From the NCBI GenBank assembly GCA_016719165.1, contig JADKAJ010000002.1, positions 124,001-188,000 of the forward strand: a DNA stretch of 64,000 bases. The letters run 5' to 3'. Source of the stretch: Chitinophagaceae bacterium. Its GTDB lineage: Bacteria; Bacteroidota; Bacteroidia; Chitinophagales; Chitinophagaceae. Within the stretch, counting starts at the first letter, position 1; the number at the start of each line of letters is the position of its first letter. The notes under the pieces are model-generated. The model saw nothing but the letters and a program-made list of their open reading frames with translations, had not been told where the DNA came from and did no database searches. Shown here piece by piece: positions 44,693-53,240 of the stretch. Both the position numbers and the translations under genes were made by a program.

Positions 44693-45904
44693 ATGCAATT
44701 CGCCGACATTATAGGTCAACAGGAAGTAAAGCAACAACTGGCAGAACTGGTGCAACATAACCGGCTGAGCCATGCATTATTGTTTTTGGGTAAAGAAGGA
44801 AGCGGGTCCTTATCATTAGCATTGGCATTTTCACAATATGTGGTTTGTGAGAAAGTAAACGGAAAGAATACGGCCATCCAGGCAGGTCCCTCGTTATTCG
44901 GAGACCCCCAACCTCAAATTTCGAACCTCAACCCACAAACAGACAGTTGTGGCGTATGTTCAGCCTGCCTTAAAGCTCAACAGTTTGTTCACCCGGATAT
45001 TCATTTTTCTTATCCCACCGTGACGAAAAAACCAGGAGAGAAACCTATTGCCACTGATTTCATTGCCGAATGGCGGGAATTTCTAAAATTGAACCCTTAC
45101 GGCAATTCGTTCGACTGGATTGAGCTGATCAAAGAAAAAGAAAACAGCCAGGGAAAGATCACCGCCGAAGAATGCAATGACATCATCCGCAAGCTGAGTT
45201 TGAAGAGTTTTGAGAGTGAATATAAGATCCTCATCATGTGGATGCCGGAAATGCTGGGCACGGAGGGTAACAAACTTTTAAAACTGATTGAAGAACCGCC
45301 ACCCAATACACTATTTATACTGGTTACGGAAAATGAAGCCCAGGTTTTACAAACTATTGTCAGCCGTTGCCAGTTAGTAAAAATTCCGGCATTGGCTACC
45401 CGGGATATTGAGGAAGCCCTGATAAGTCGTAATAAAACCGAACCGGCCATCGCCAGGCAGGTAGCGGGTGTTAGCGACGGCAATTACCGGGAAGCATTGC
45501 AACTGGTGCAACATGCCGAGGAAGACTGGCAGAGTTTGCTCCGGGAATGGTTGAATGCTATTTTAAAGACCGGCCCTGTTGCACAAACCAAGTGGGTAGA
45601 GGAGGCAAGTCGCCTGGGAAGAGAAAAGCAAAAGCAGTTTCTCCGGTATTTTAACCATTTATTGGAACAAGCCATTCATTACCGGATAATGGGCGAACGT
45701 CTCAATATTGGCGAAAAAGAGAGGGATTTTGCCGAAAGATTGAACAAAATAGCCGGAATTGAGCAACAACAAGCCATTATTGAGGAGCTTGACCGGGCCA
45801 GTTACTATATAGAACGGAATGCCCATGGCAAAATGCTCTTCCATGCCCTGACCATTAAACTATACCATATCATTCAGGACAAAACTGTATTTTTGGTGAA
45901 TTGA
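44693..45904 (+). CDS. holB: DNA polymerase III clamp-loader subunit delta'
   Basis: A 403-residue AAA+ protein of the clamp loader. It begins F-A-D-I-I-G-Q-Q-E-V-K-Q-Q-L, and has the degenerate Walker A G-K-E-G-S-G-S-L-S-L (Lys replaced, usual for delta'), a C-G-V-C-S-A-C zinc module near residue 85-91, and S-R-C-Q motif near 225. It hydrolyses no ATP but helps load the beta clamp. A TACTTTCG near -7 box (44678-44685) lies 7 nt before the ATG. Homologues in Bacteroidota sit upstream of ricT, as here. Confidence 0.93.
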   Translation: MQFADIIGQQEVKQQLAELVQHNRLSHALLFLGKEGSGSLSLALAFSQYVVCEKVNGKNTAIQAGPSLFGDPQPQISNLNPQTDSCGVCSACLKAQQFVHPDIHFSYPTVTKKPGEKPIATDFIAEWREFLKLNPYGNSFDWIELIKEKENSQGKITAEECNDIIRKLSLKSFESEYKILIMWMPEMLGTEGNKLLKLIEEPPPNTLFILVTENEAQVLQTIVSRCQLVKIPALATRDIEEALISRNKTEPAIARQVAGVSDGNYREALQLVQHAEEDWQSLLREWLNAILKTGPVAQTKWVEEASRLGREKQKQFLRYFNHLLEQAIHYRIMGERLNIGEKERDFAERLNKIAGIEQQQAIIEELDRASYYIERNAHGKMLFHALTIKLYHIIQDKTVFLVN

Positions 45905-45993
45905 GTTTATGGTGAGTGATGAACAGGATGTGGAAAGGAGGAAGAACCCTGATATACCGAATTACTGAATGTCTACAACAACTCTTACATATA

Positions 45994-46044
45994 GTACTGC
46001 TGTTCAATGCAAAATAGCTTTGTGGAGTACTGAACAGAACGTAC
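45994..46044. repeat. Imperfect inverted repeat in the holB/ricT gap
   Basis: GTAC-TG-CTGTTCA (45994-46006) pairs with TGAACAG-AAC-GTAC (46031-46044) around a 24-nt loop, giving 11 paired bases. It is in a 232-nt gap with no gene. Followed by an unusual GAGTGCGACGCAACTG segment that looks like part of a dispersed repeat, which I cannot confirm. Confidence 0.4.
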
Positions 46045-46136
46045 AAGAGTGCGACGCAACTGAAGCTTTATAGTAATTCTTTCGCCGGGTTCATCATTTC
46101 CTTTATTTATTTAATTCTTAATTATTCATTGAATAA

Positions 46137-47555
46137 ATGAGTTGTACAAGTTGCAGTACCGCTTCAAACGGTAAACCAGGCGGATGTAAGAGTAATGGCG
46201 GGTGCAGCACCGGCGGATGTAATCGTATGAATACGCATGACTGGTTGCGCAACCTGCCGATAAGTGATGTGGCCAGTGCCTGTAAAGTGATAGAAGTAAG
46301 CTTTAGCCAGGGTACCCGTAAAGATTTTTATCGCAACCCGACTCTCCAACCGTATGAAAAAGGGGACCTGATTGCTGTGGAAGGGGTGAGTGGTTTCGAT
46401 GTAGGTGAAGTATCATTGACCGGCGAGATTGTCCGCCTGCAAATGAAGAAAAGGAATGTGAAAGAAGATAATCCGGAAATGAAAAAAGTGTTGCGGGTTG
46501 CTACCGACCGTGATATTGACATCTGGAAACAAAATAAAGCAAGGGAACCTGAAGCGGTAATACGCAGCCGGGCCATTGCCATGCAATTGAAGCTGGACAT
46601 GAAAATAAGCCAGGTGGAGATGCAGGCTGATGGACGAAAAGCAACCTTCTTTTATATAGCCGATGGCCGGGTAGACTTCCGGGAACTGATCAAAGTTTAC
46701 GCCTCGGAATTTAAAGTAAAAGTGGAAATGCGCCAGATCGGCGCCAGGCAGGAAGCCGGTAAAGTGGGTGGAATTGGCAGTTGCGGCCGTGAACTTTGCT
46801 GCAGTACCTGGTTGACCGATTTTTCATCGGTGAATACAACAGCTGCCCGTTACCAGAATTTATCCATCAACCAGACAAAACTAAGCGGACAGTGTGGCCG
46901 TTTAAAATGTTGTTTGAACTATGAGCTGGATACTTATTTAGATGCCTTACAGCACTTTCCTGATAACTGTGATGTAATACAGGTAGCCAAAGGGAATGCC
47001 TTCCTGATCAAGAAAGATATCTTCAAAAACCTGATGTGGTACACATTGCCCGATAGTAATAAACAGTATCCATTGACCATTGAAAGGGTGCAGAAAATAA
47101 AATCACTGAACCAGCAAGGTATAAAACCAGATGACCTGGAGCCGGTAGAAGTAACATCGGGCAAACCGAAAGAAGCAGAACCGGAGTTTGTAGAACTGGT
47201 AGGCCAGATCAGTTTAAAAAGTCTTGATAAAGCTGCTGATAAAAAACGGCGTCAGAACCAGCAACAACAAAGGGGGCAACGACCACAACAGGGTGGACAG
47301 CAAAGACAGCAGGGAAACCAGCAAGGTGGGCAACAAGGCGGTCAGCAAAATCAACAAAGAAGACAACAAGGCGGGCAACAAAGACAGCAAGGCGGTAACC
47401 AGCAGCGACCCAATAATCCTAACAGGAATCAACGCAATCAACCTGCGCACAGGCCACAAAGTGGTAACCAGCCGGGGCCCAAAAACCCCCCCCAAAAAAA
47501 AAAAAAACCCCCAAAAACACCAAAAATTTTTTTCACCTTGTTGTCAATTGCATAA
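46137..47555 (+). CDS. ricT: RicT/PSP1-type protein with long Gln-rich tail
   Basis: A protein of the PSP1 (RicT, YaaT-like) family of 472 codons. The PSP1 domain covers about residues 40-320, with Cys pairs I-G-S-C-G-R-E-L-C-C (near 218-227) and G-Q-C-G-R-L-K-C-C (near 255-263). In Bacillus the Ric proteins carry Fe-S clusters and act with RNase Y in mRNA processing. The N terminus adds a Cys-rich run (C-T-S-C...C-N-R). After about residue 380 it becomes Gln/Gly/Arg-rich low complexity. The last 30 codons come from A, C and T homopolymers (47478-47527) and do not resemble the family, so the true C terminus is doubtful. Confidence 0.88.
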   Translation: MSCTSCSTASNGKPGGCKSNGGCSTGGCNRMNTHDWLRNLPISDVASACKVIEVSFSQGTRKDFYRNPTLQPYEKGDLIAVEGVSGFDVGEVSLTGEIVRLQMKKRNVKEDNPEMKKVLRVATDRDIDIWKQNKAREPEAVIRSRAIAMQLKLDMKISQVEMQADGRKATFFYIADGRVDFRELIKVYASEFKVKVEMRQIGARQEAGKVGGIGSCGRELCCSTWLTDFSSVNTTAARYQNLSINQTKLSGQCGRLKCCLNYELDTYLDALQHFPDNCDVIQVAKGNAFLIKKDIFKNLMWYTLPDSNKQYPLTIERVQKIKSLNQQGIKPDDLEPVEVTSGKPKEAEPEFVELVGQISLKSLDKAADKKRRQNQQQQRGQRPQQGGQQRQQGNQQGGQQGGQQNQQRRQQGGQQRQQGGNQQRPNNPNRNQRNQPAHRPQSGNQPGPKNPPQKKKKPPKTPKIFFTLLSIA

Positions 47556-48292
47556 TATTTTTAGCTACCTGTAATTTTTACCAGGATGGCAAGGAATGGT
47601 CAAAATATAGCCGAATAACTCCGGAACCAGGGAAAGTATAAACCTTCCACTTTAATGAAACGGCGGTTGGTGGTTAATAGTTTATTTTTAACTTATGTAA
47701 ACGATTTCCTCGGGACACCCTTAGTAAACCATTCTTGTTTATCAAAAAGGGGAGCTTGGGGGAGCCAATACAATTATCGTAATAAATGCTGACCGGTTGG
47801 TAAGCGCTGAGTAATTAATTATTTTTTAGATCCTTGTACCTGACCATCGTAAGTCAATATGATAATTACCTTGCAAAAAGAAAAATAACTGCTATGAAAA
47901 AGGCACATATCAGTCGATCAATAAATATGTCTGATGCGGAATTTTTGTAAAAACTCCCTAAGAAGGGTTTGCCTCTAGGGTTCTGAAGCATGAAGTTACT
48001 TGCAGCAAGTTTAAATTGGATAAAGTTCCTTCTTTCTAGTATGTCAAACGGTTATCCTTTGCCCTTTCTTCTTTAATTAGATTAAAAAGAATTAATACAG
48101 ATTCCTAGTAAGTTTTCAAAACTTTTGATTCAGGTTTTATAAATGGATTCCAAAGCTTAATAAAACTGCTTTTATGTTTTAATGGAAATAGGTCTATAAA
48201 AAAATTTAATCATTTACATTAACAAAGTGGTATTAAGCCAGCCCTGTAAATATCCTGTATATTCATAAAAAAATATCAGCAATTGAAAAAGC
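47556..48292. other. 737-nt gene-free stretch between ricT and the GH3 gene
   Basis: No gene of credible length was found on either strand. A short open piece at about 47568-47636 reads C-N-F-Y-Q-D-G-K-E-W-S-K-Y-S-R-I-T-P-E-P-G-K-V then stop, which looks like the tail of a protein without a body. Homopolymer runs precede the stretch, and both flanking genes end oddly. In related genomes gldH usually follows ricT; no gldH is visible. Assembly error or a deletion/insertion scar are both possible. Confidence 0.7.
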
Positions 48293-51217
48293 TCAATAAG
48301 TACAAAGAAAAAACCTATTCAAAACCGTAAATAGCACCTGTATTTTCCCCATCAGAGATAATTTATTATTATCCCTTGTAGGAGTTACCCTGTTTGAGAG
48401 GAATATATAAACCAAATCTTGTTTGGGGTCTACCCACACACAAGTACCGGTAAAGCCGGTGTGACCAAAAGTTTCCGGCGAGGCAAGCAATGAAGGATAG
48501 GGATCTTTGCGGATGGCATTATCTTTCTCAGGTTTATCAAAACCCAGTCCCCGACGGCTTATTTTACTATTATATGAGGTGAAAAGTTTTATCGTTTCCG
48601 GCTTCAGGTATCGTTCGCCATTCAGTTCCCCCCCATTCAATAACATCTGGTAGAGCAGGGACAGATCATATGCATTAGAGAATAACCCTGCATGCCCCGC
48701 CACTCCCCCAAACATAGAAGCCCCTTCATCATGTACATCACCTCTTGTAGTTTGCTGGCGGAAATGCTTTTCTGTTTCCGTTGGCACCAAACATTCAAGC
48801 TGGAAACGATTACGGGGTTTAAAGCCTGTAGAATACATTCCAATCTTATTATAAAATGTTTTCTGTGTATACTGGTCCAGCGTCATCCCTGTTATCTCTT
48901 CAATGATCTTTCCCAGGAAAATAAAATCATTGTCGCTGTACACATATTTATTTTTTGGTCCTACAGGGCTTTTTAAGATCCGCATCATCATCGTATCTCT
49001 CCAGTCATCCCGGAGATAAATATTTTCGGCCACCCTTACCCCGTATCCCTTTTGTGGTTTGGCAGCATAAATAGCCGGATTGGGTGTGCCGGTAGCTGCA
49101 TCAATCGTTTCTTTGTAAAATGCAATAAAGGGAACCAACCCTGCCTGGTGCAATAAGATGTCATCAATCTTCAGGTCTTCTTTATTCGTTCCCTTTACCC
49201 AGGGCAGGTAATCTTTCAGTTTACCATCCAGTTTAATTTTTCCTTCTTCATACAACTTCATCACTGAAACAGCTGTAGCTGAAACCTTGGTGACTGAAGC
49301 CAGATCAAAAATGCTCTCCGCACTCATAACCGGTGAAGCCGGATCATATTCATAATTTCCAAATGCTTTATGATAGATGATCTCCCCTTTATGCGCTGCC
49401 AGTACCACACAACCGGGAAATGCTTTTTTGGCTATTCCATCAAGGGCAATTGAATCAACTACCTGCAACCTTTCCTTAATCAGGGCTTTTGAAGGCTGTG
49501 TACTTCCCTGTATAATGCCCTCTCCAAATTTAAAACTGCATACAGAAACAGGTAACTTTCCCTGTGCTGCAATTTTACCCTGCAACAGGTCTGCAGCTGC
49601 CTGGTGTGTAATGGCATCATCCTGGTAGCAGGCTACCAAAGTCCATGCATCACAGAAATTTTTTGTGGCTAATACATTACCAAATGTGAGAGTAATCGTC
49701 TTAATGAAATTTAAATCCTTATATAGCTTTAATGCTGTCGCACTTAAACCAAAATTCTCAGCCGGCCTTAAGGAGTAGTTATGAATACCAATAACAATGG
49801 CATCGTACTTGCCATCCTTTTGCACTTCTTTTACAATTTCATCCGCTTTTTCCTGTCCATCTTTATAAGACAGCAGGAAAACATTGGCATCAAAATCCTT
49901 TTGCATTCTTTTTCCAAACTCATTCAGTTCTGAACTGCCAATACCTATATAAGCAATCTTTTTCTGCTTATCGGTGAGCGGCACCTGTGCATAATCGGTC
50001 CTGGAGGCTTTTGTCCCGGCTTGTGAAAGAATGGTAATACTGTGTTGTGCTACTTCATAGCGGATAGCATCTGTTTTAGCATTTATATCTGCCAGCAGGT
50101 TATTGGTATCAATTGGTGACCATTTGTTTAATCCCAGTTGGTATTTGGACGCCAGTACTTTTTTCACTTTAGCATAAATATCATACCAGCTTAATCTGTT
50201 ATCAGTAATAGCTTGTTTAATCGTTTCAATTGACTCTGGTACACTATCGGGCAAACAAAGCATATCGTTTCCGGCAATGATGGCTTCTACCGCAATGGTG
50301 CCACCGGGAAAATATTTAGCTACCCCTTTCATTTCCAGTGCATCTGTAAAAGTGAGGCCTTCGTATCCCATCTTTGTTCTCAACAGGTCGGTTACATTAT
50401 TTTTTGAAATGGATGTGGCCTTGTTCGCAGTATTATCAATGGATGGAATATATAAGTGTGCAATCATAACACTGCCCACCCCTGCATTAAAGATAGCCCT
50501 GAATGGCACCAGTTCCATCGAATCCAGCTGTTTCATGCTTTTATTGATAACCGGCAGATCGTAATGAGAATCCACATCTACATCTCCATGGCCGGGAAAA
50601 TGTTTGGCACAAGCCATGATACCTGCATCCTGCATCCCTTTCATTATGGCTACCCCATATTTTGAGACTTTGTCCTTGTCTTCTCCAAATGAACGGTAAC
50701 CTATAACGGGATTATTGGGATTATTATTAATATCAATTACCGGAGCATAATTTACATGTACACCGATCCGCTTACATTGTTCCCCTATTGCCACTCCCAT
50801 CCTGTAAACAAGGTTCTCATCATTAATAGCACCCATTGTCAGCTGGTATGGATACCTGGTGACACTGTCCAACCGCATTCCCAATCCCCATTCACCATCA
50901 ATCGTCACCATCAATGGTGTTTTTGCAATACTTTGATAATAGTTGGTCAGGTTAGCTTGTCTTATTGGGCCACCCTGGAAAAAGCAAAGTGCACCGACAT
51001 TATATTGCCGGATATCATTTACTACTTTGGCCACATGATCCGGGCCTAGATTTGAGTGTGCCCTGATCACCATTAATTGGGCAATTCGCTGATCATCACT
51101 CAGGCTATTGAAAACACTATCAACCCACTGCTCCCTGTTCAATTTGCTTTTGTACTGGGCTGTTGCAACAAATGGGATGAAAAAAAGACACAGTAATGCG
51201 GCTCTTAGAATCGTCAT
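48293..51217 (-). CDS. GH3 (NagZ-like) domain fused to a serine hydrolase domain
   Basis: A 974-residue exported fusion. The signal is about 1-20. The GH3 part (about 25-560) has the NagZ signature K205-H-F-P-G-H-G-D-V-D-V-D-S-H218 with the His/Asp general acid-base pair, and the nucleophile D292 in T-F-T-D-A-L-E-M. The second part (about 590-960) is a class C beta-lactamase/esterase-type serine hydrolase: S641-V-T-K644, Y759-S-D-N, and H-T-G near 925. GH3 NagZ enzymes remove N-acetylglucosamine from muropeptides, so a joint role in peptidoglycan turnover is likely but inferred. The last 15 residues after G-K-I-Q look non-conserved; a nearby frameshift is possible. Confidence 0.92.
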   Translation of the reverse strand: MTILRAALLCLFFIPFVATAQYKSKLNREQWVDSVFNSLSDDQRIAQLMVIRAHSNLGPDHVAKVVNDIRQYNVGALCFFQGGPIRQANLTNYYQSIAKTPLMVTIDGEWGLGMRLDSVTRYPYQLTMGAINDENLVYRMGVAIGEQCKRIGVHVNYAPVIDINNNPNNPVIGYRSFGEDKDKVSKYGVAIMKGMQDAGIMACAKHFPGHGDVDVDSHYDLPVINKSMKQLDSMELVPFRAIFNAGVGSVMIAHLYIPSIDNTANKATSISKNNVTDLLRTKMGYEGLTFTDALEMKGVAKYFPGGTIAVEAIIAGNDMLCLPDSVPESIETIKQAITDNRLSWYDIYAKVKKVLASKYQLGLNKWSPIDTNNLLADINAKTDAIRYEVAQHSITILSQAGTKASRTDYAQVPLTDKQKKIAYIGIGSSELNEFGKRMQKDFDANVFLLSYKDGQEKADEIVKEVQKDGKYDAIVIGIHNYSLRPAENFGLSATALKLYKDLNFIKTITLTFGNVLATKNFCDAWTLVACYQDDAITHQAAADLLQGKIAAQGKLPVSVCSFKFGEGIIQGSTQPSKALIKERLQVVDSIALDGIAKKAFPGCVVLAAHKGEIIYHKAFGNYEYDPASPVMSAESIFDLASVTKVSATAVSVMKLYEEGKIKLDGKLKDYLPWVKGTNKEDLKIDDILLHQAGLVPFIAFYKETIDAATGTPNPAIYAAKPQKGYGVRVAENIYLRDDWRDTMMMRILKSPVGPKNKYVYSDNDFIFLGKIIEEITGMTLDQYTQKTFYNKIGMYSTGFKPRNRFQLECLVPTETEKHFRQQTTRGDVHDEGASMFGGVAGHAGLFSNAYDLSLLYQMLLNGGELNGERYLKPETIKLFTSYNSKISRRGLGFDKPEKDNAIRKDPYPSLLASPETFGHTGFTGTCVWVDPKQDLVYIFLSNRVTPTRDNNKLSLMGKIQVLFTVLNRFFLCTY

Positions 51218-51308
51218 ATTAAAGAAATTATGGTGTTAAATAACGAATCTTAAAATTACTCTTTTTGATGCAAAGCAAGAGTCAATGGTTGCTTAAAACT
51301 GAAATGGT

Positions 51309-51316
51309 TATTTTTG
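51309..51316 (+). promoter_or_regulatory. -7 promoter box of mutL (TATTTTTG)
   Basis: Perfect TAnnTTTG match; a GGTTG at 51287-51291 sits 17 nt upstream as a possible -33. The TTG at 51314 is part of this box, so the GTG at 51335 is preferred as the mutL start, with a leader of about 13 nt. Confidence 0.55.
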
Positions 51317-51334
51317 GCGGCTAAAGCGGATTTT

Positions 51335-53167
51335 GTGCCTGATAAGATTACCTTATTACCTGATAATATTGCCAACCAGATAGCGGCCGGAGAAGTAATT
51401 CAGCGGCCGGCCAGTGCCGTAAAGGAGTTGCTGGAAAATGCGGTGGATGCCGGGGCTACAGAAATCAAACTTATCATTGCGGATGCAGGTAAATCACTGA
51501 TACAGGTGATTGATAATGGCAGCGGCATGAGTGAAACCGATGCCAGGATGTGTTTTGAACGTCACGCAACTTCCAAGATAAAAAACATTGAAGATTTATT
51601 TCATATAAGGACCATGGGATTCCGCGGTGAGGCATTAGCTTCTATTGCTGCTGTGGCCCAGGTAGAGTTAAAAAGTAAAAGAGCAGAGGATGAAACGGGA
51701 GTTTATATCGAAGTTGAGAATAGTGTAGTGAAAAAACAGGAACCCATTGCCGCACCACAGGGTACCAGCATTGCTATGAAGAATTTATTCTTCAATGTGC
51801 CGGCCCGGCGAAATTTTTTGAAAAGCAATGCAGCAGAGATGCGCCATATTGTTGACGAGTTCACCAGGGTAGCTATGTCGTTTCCTGAAATTCTGTTCAC
51901 ATTAACTGCCAATAACCAGCAGTTATTTCATTTGGAAGCCGGCAGTTTAAAGCAACGCATCGTTCAATTACTCGGCAATAATTACAATGCCAAACTGGTA
52001 ACGGTAAAAGAAGATACCGATTATATGAATATCTATGGTTTTGTTGGAAAACCGGAAACGGCAAAAAAGACCAGAGGTGACCAGTATTTCTTTGTCAATA
52101 ACCGTTTCATTAAAAGCCCTTACCTGAACCATGCGGTGATGAATGCTTACCAGGAAATGATTCCTTCGGACAATTTCCCTATGTATGTATTATTTATCGA
52201 CCTCGACCCGACATTCGTGGATGTAAATGTGCACCCGACAAAACAAGAAATTAAATTTGAGGACGAAAAGATCATTTATGCTTTTGTGCAGGCGGCTGTC
52301 AAACATGCGTTGGCACAATTCAGCATAACTCCCACACTGGATTTTGACCTGGATGCCTCTATACAACAGTTATCTTCTATACAACAACCTTTTACCGAAG
52401 AAAAAAAATCAGCTGCTGCATCAGGTTCCATTTTCAAGGGTTTTACGCAAAAGAACCAGGCACATTTTATAGAGAAAAGTGAAAGAAGTGAGTTGAAACA
52501 TTGGAAAGATTTTTATGAAGGAGGGCAGCAGTCAGAGGCCGGAAGCCAGGTTCCCGAAAGTTCAGCATCCTCCCTATCTGACTTCAAACAACATACTTCA
52601 GACTTCAATGAACTCACCCAACTTTTGAATACATATATCACTGTTCCTTCAAAAAATGGTTTTCTGCTTATTCATCAGCAGTCGGCGCATGAAAGAGTAT
52701 TGTATGACCAGTTAAAAACAGCCAGCAAGGATAAACCAGTCGCCACGCAGCGGAGTATGTTCCCTTCCACATTGGAATTAACACCAGCTGATGCTGCAGT
52801 AATGGAAGAAATAATCACTGATTTACAACAACTCGGTTATTCCATTGAACCTTTTGGGAAGAATACCTATGTCATACAGGGTACACCGGCTGACGTGGAA
52901 GCAGGTAATGAAAAACATATCATTGATATCCTGCTGGAGCAATACAAACACTTCAGTAATGAAGTCAAATTTTCTAAAAGAGAAAAGCTGATACGTTCTT
53001 TAGCCAGGCAGCAATCCATCAAGACCGGCACAAGATTGACAGAAAGAGAAATGCGGCAACTGGTAAATGACCTATTTGCCTGCGAACAATCGAATGTAAC
53101 GCCGGATGGCAATCCCACCTATTTAGAGTTTAAGCAGGAACAACTGGAGGGAATGTTTGGGAAGTGA
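51335..53167 (+). CDS. mutL: DNA mismatch repair protein MutL
   Basis: About 610 residues from GTG (51335), giving the usual start P-D-K-I-T-L-L-P-D. The GHKL ATPase domain is intact: E-L-L-E-N-A-V-D-A-G-A, D-N-G-S-G-M, T-M-G-F-R-G-E-A-L-A-S. The C-terminal dimerisation part has H-Q-Q-S-A-H-E-R-V where endonuclease MutL proteins have D-Q-H-A-x-x-E-R, and T-P-D-G-N-P where they have C-P-H-G-R-P, so the nuclease site looks lost. It links mismatch recognition by MutS to strand removal. The longer TTG start at 51314 lies inside the promoter. The repeat at 53175 follows its stop. Confidence 0.94.
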   Translation: MPDKITLLPDNIANQIAAGEVIQRPASAVKELLENAVDAGATEIKLIIADAGKSLIQVIDNGSGMSETDARMCFERHATSKIKNIEDLFHIRTMGFRGEALASIAAVAQVELKSKRAEDETGVYIEVENSVVKKQEPIAAPQGTSIAMKNLFFNVPARRNFLKSNAAEMRHIVDEFTRVAMSFPEILFTLTANNQQLFHLEAGSLKQRIVQLLGNNYNAKLVTVKEDTDYMNIYGFVGKPETAKKTRGDQYFFVNNRFIKSPYLNHAVMNAYQEMIPSDNFPMYVLFIDLDPTFVDVNVHPTKQEIKFEDEKIIYAFVQAAVKHALAQFSITPTLDFDLDASIQQLSSIQQPFTEEKKSAAASGSIFKGFTQKNQAHFIEKSERSELKHWKDFYEGGQQSEAGSQVPESSASSLSDFKQHTSDFNELTQLLNTYITVPSKNGFLLIHQQSAHERVLYDQLKTASKDKPVATQRSMFPSTLELTPADAAVMEEIITDLQQLGYSIEPFGKNTYVIQGTPADVEAGNEKHIIDILLEQYKHFSNEVKFSKREKLIRSLARQQSIKTGTRLTEREMRQLVNDLFACEQSNVTPDGNPTYLEFKQEQLEGMFGK

Positions 53168-53174
53168 TGGATAC

Positions 53175-53240
53175 CAGGCTAAGCTTGCCGAAGCCGGTTT
53201 AATGAATCACCCTTCGATAAACTCAGGGTGACAATCAATA
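53175..53240. repeat. Intergenic inverted-repeat element, copy 2
   Basis: Shares CAGGCTAAGCTTGCCGAAGCC (53175-53195) and TTCGATAAACTCAGGGTGACAATCAA (53213-53238) with copy 1 at 44549, including the TTCGATAAACTCA and GACAATCAA words. CACCCT and AGGGTG (53209-53214 and 53224-53229) form a hairpin. It lies between convergent mutL and dacB and overlaps the last codons of dacB. Confidence 0.65.
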
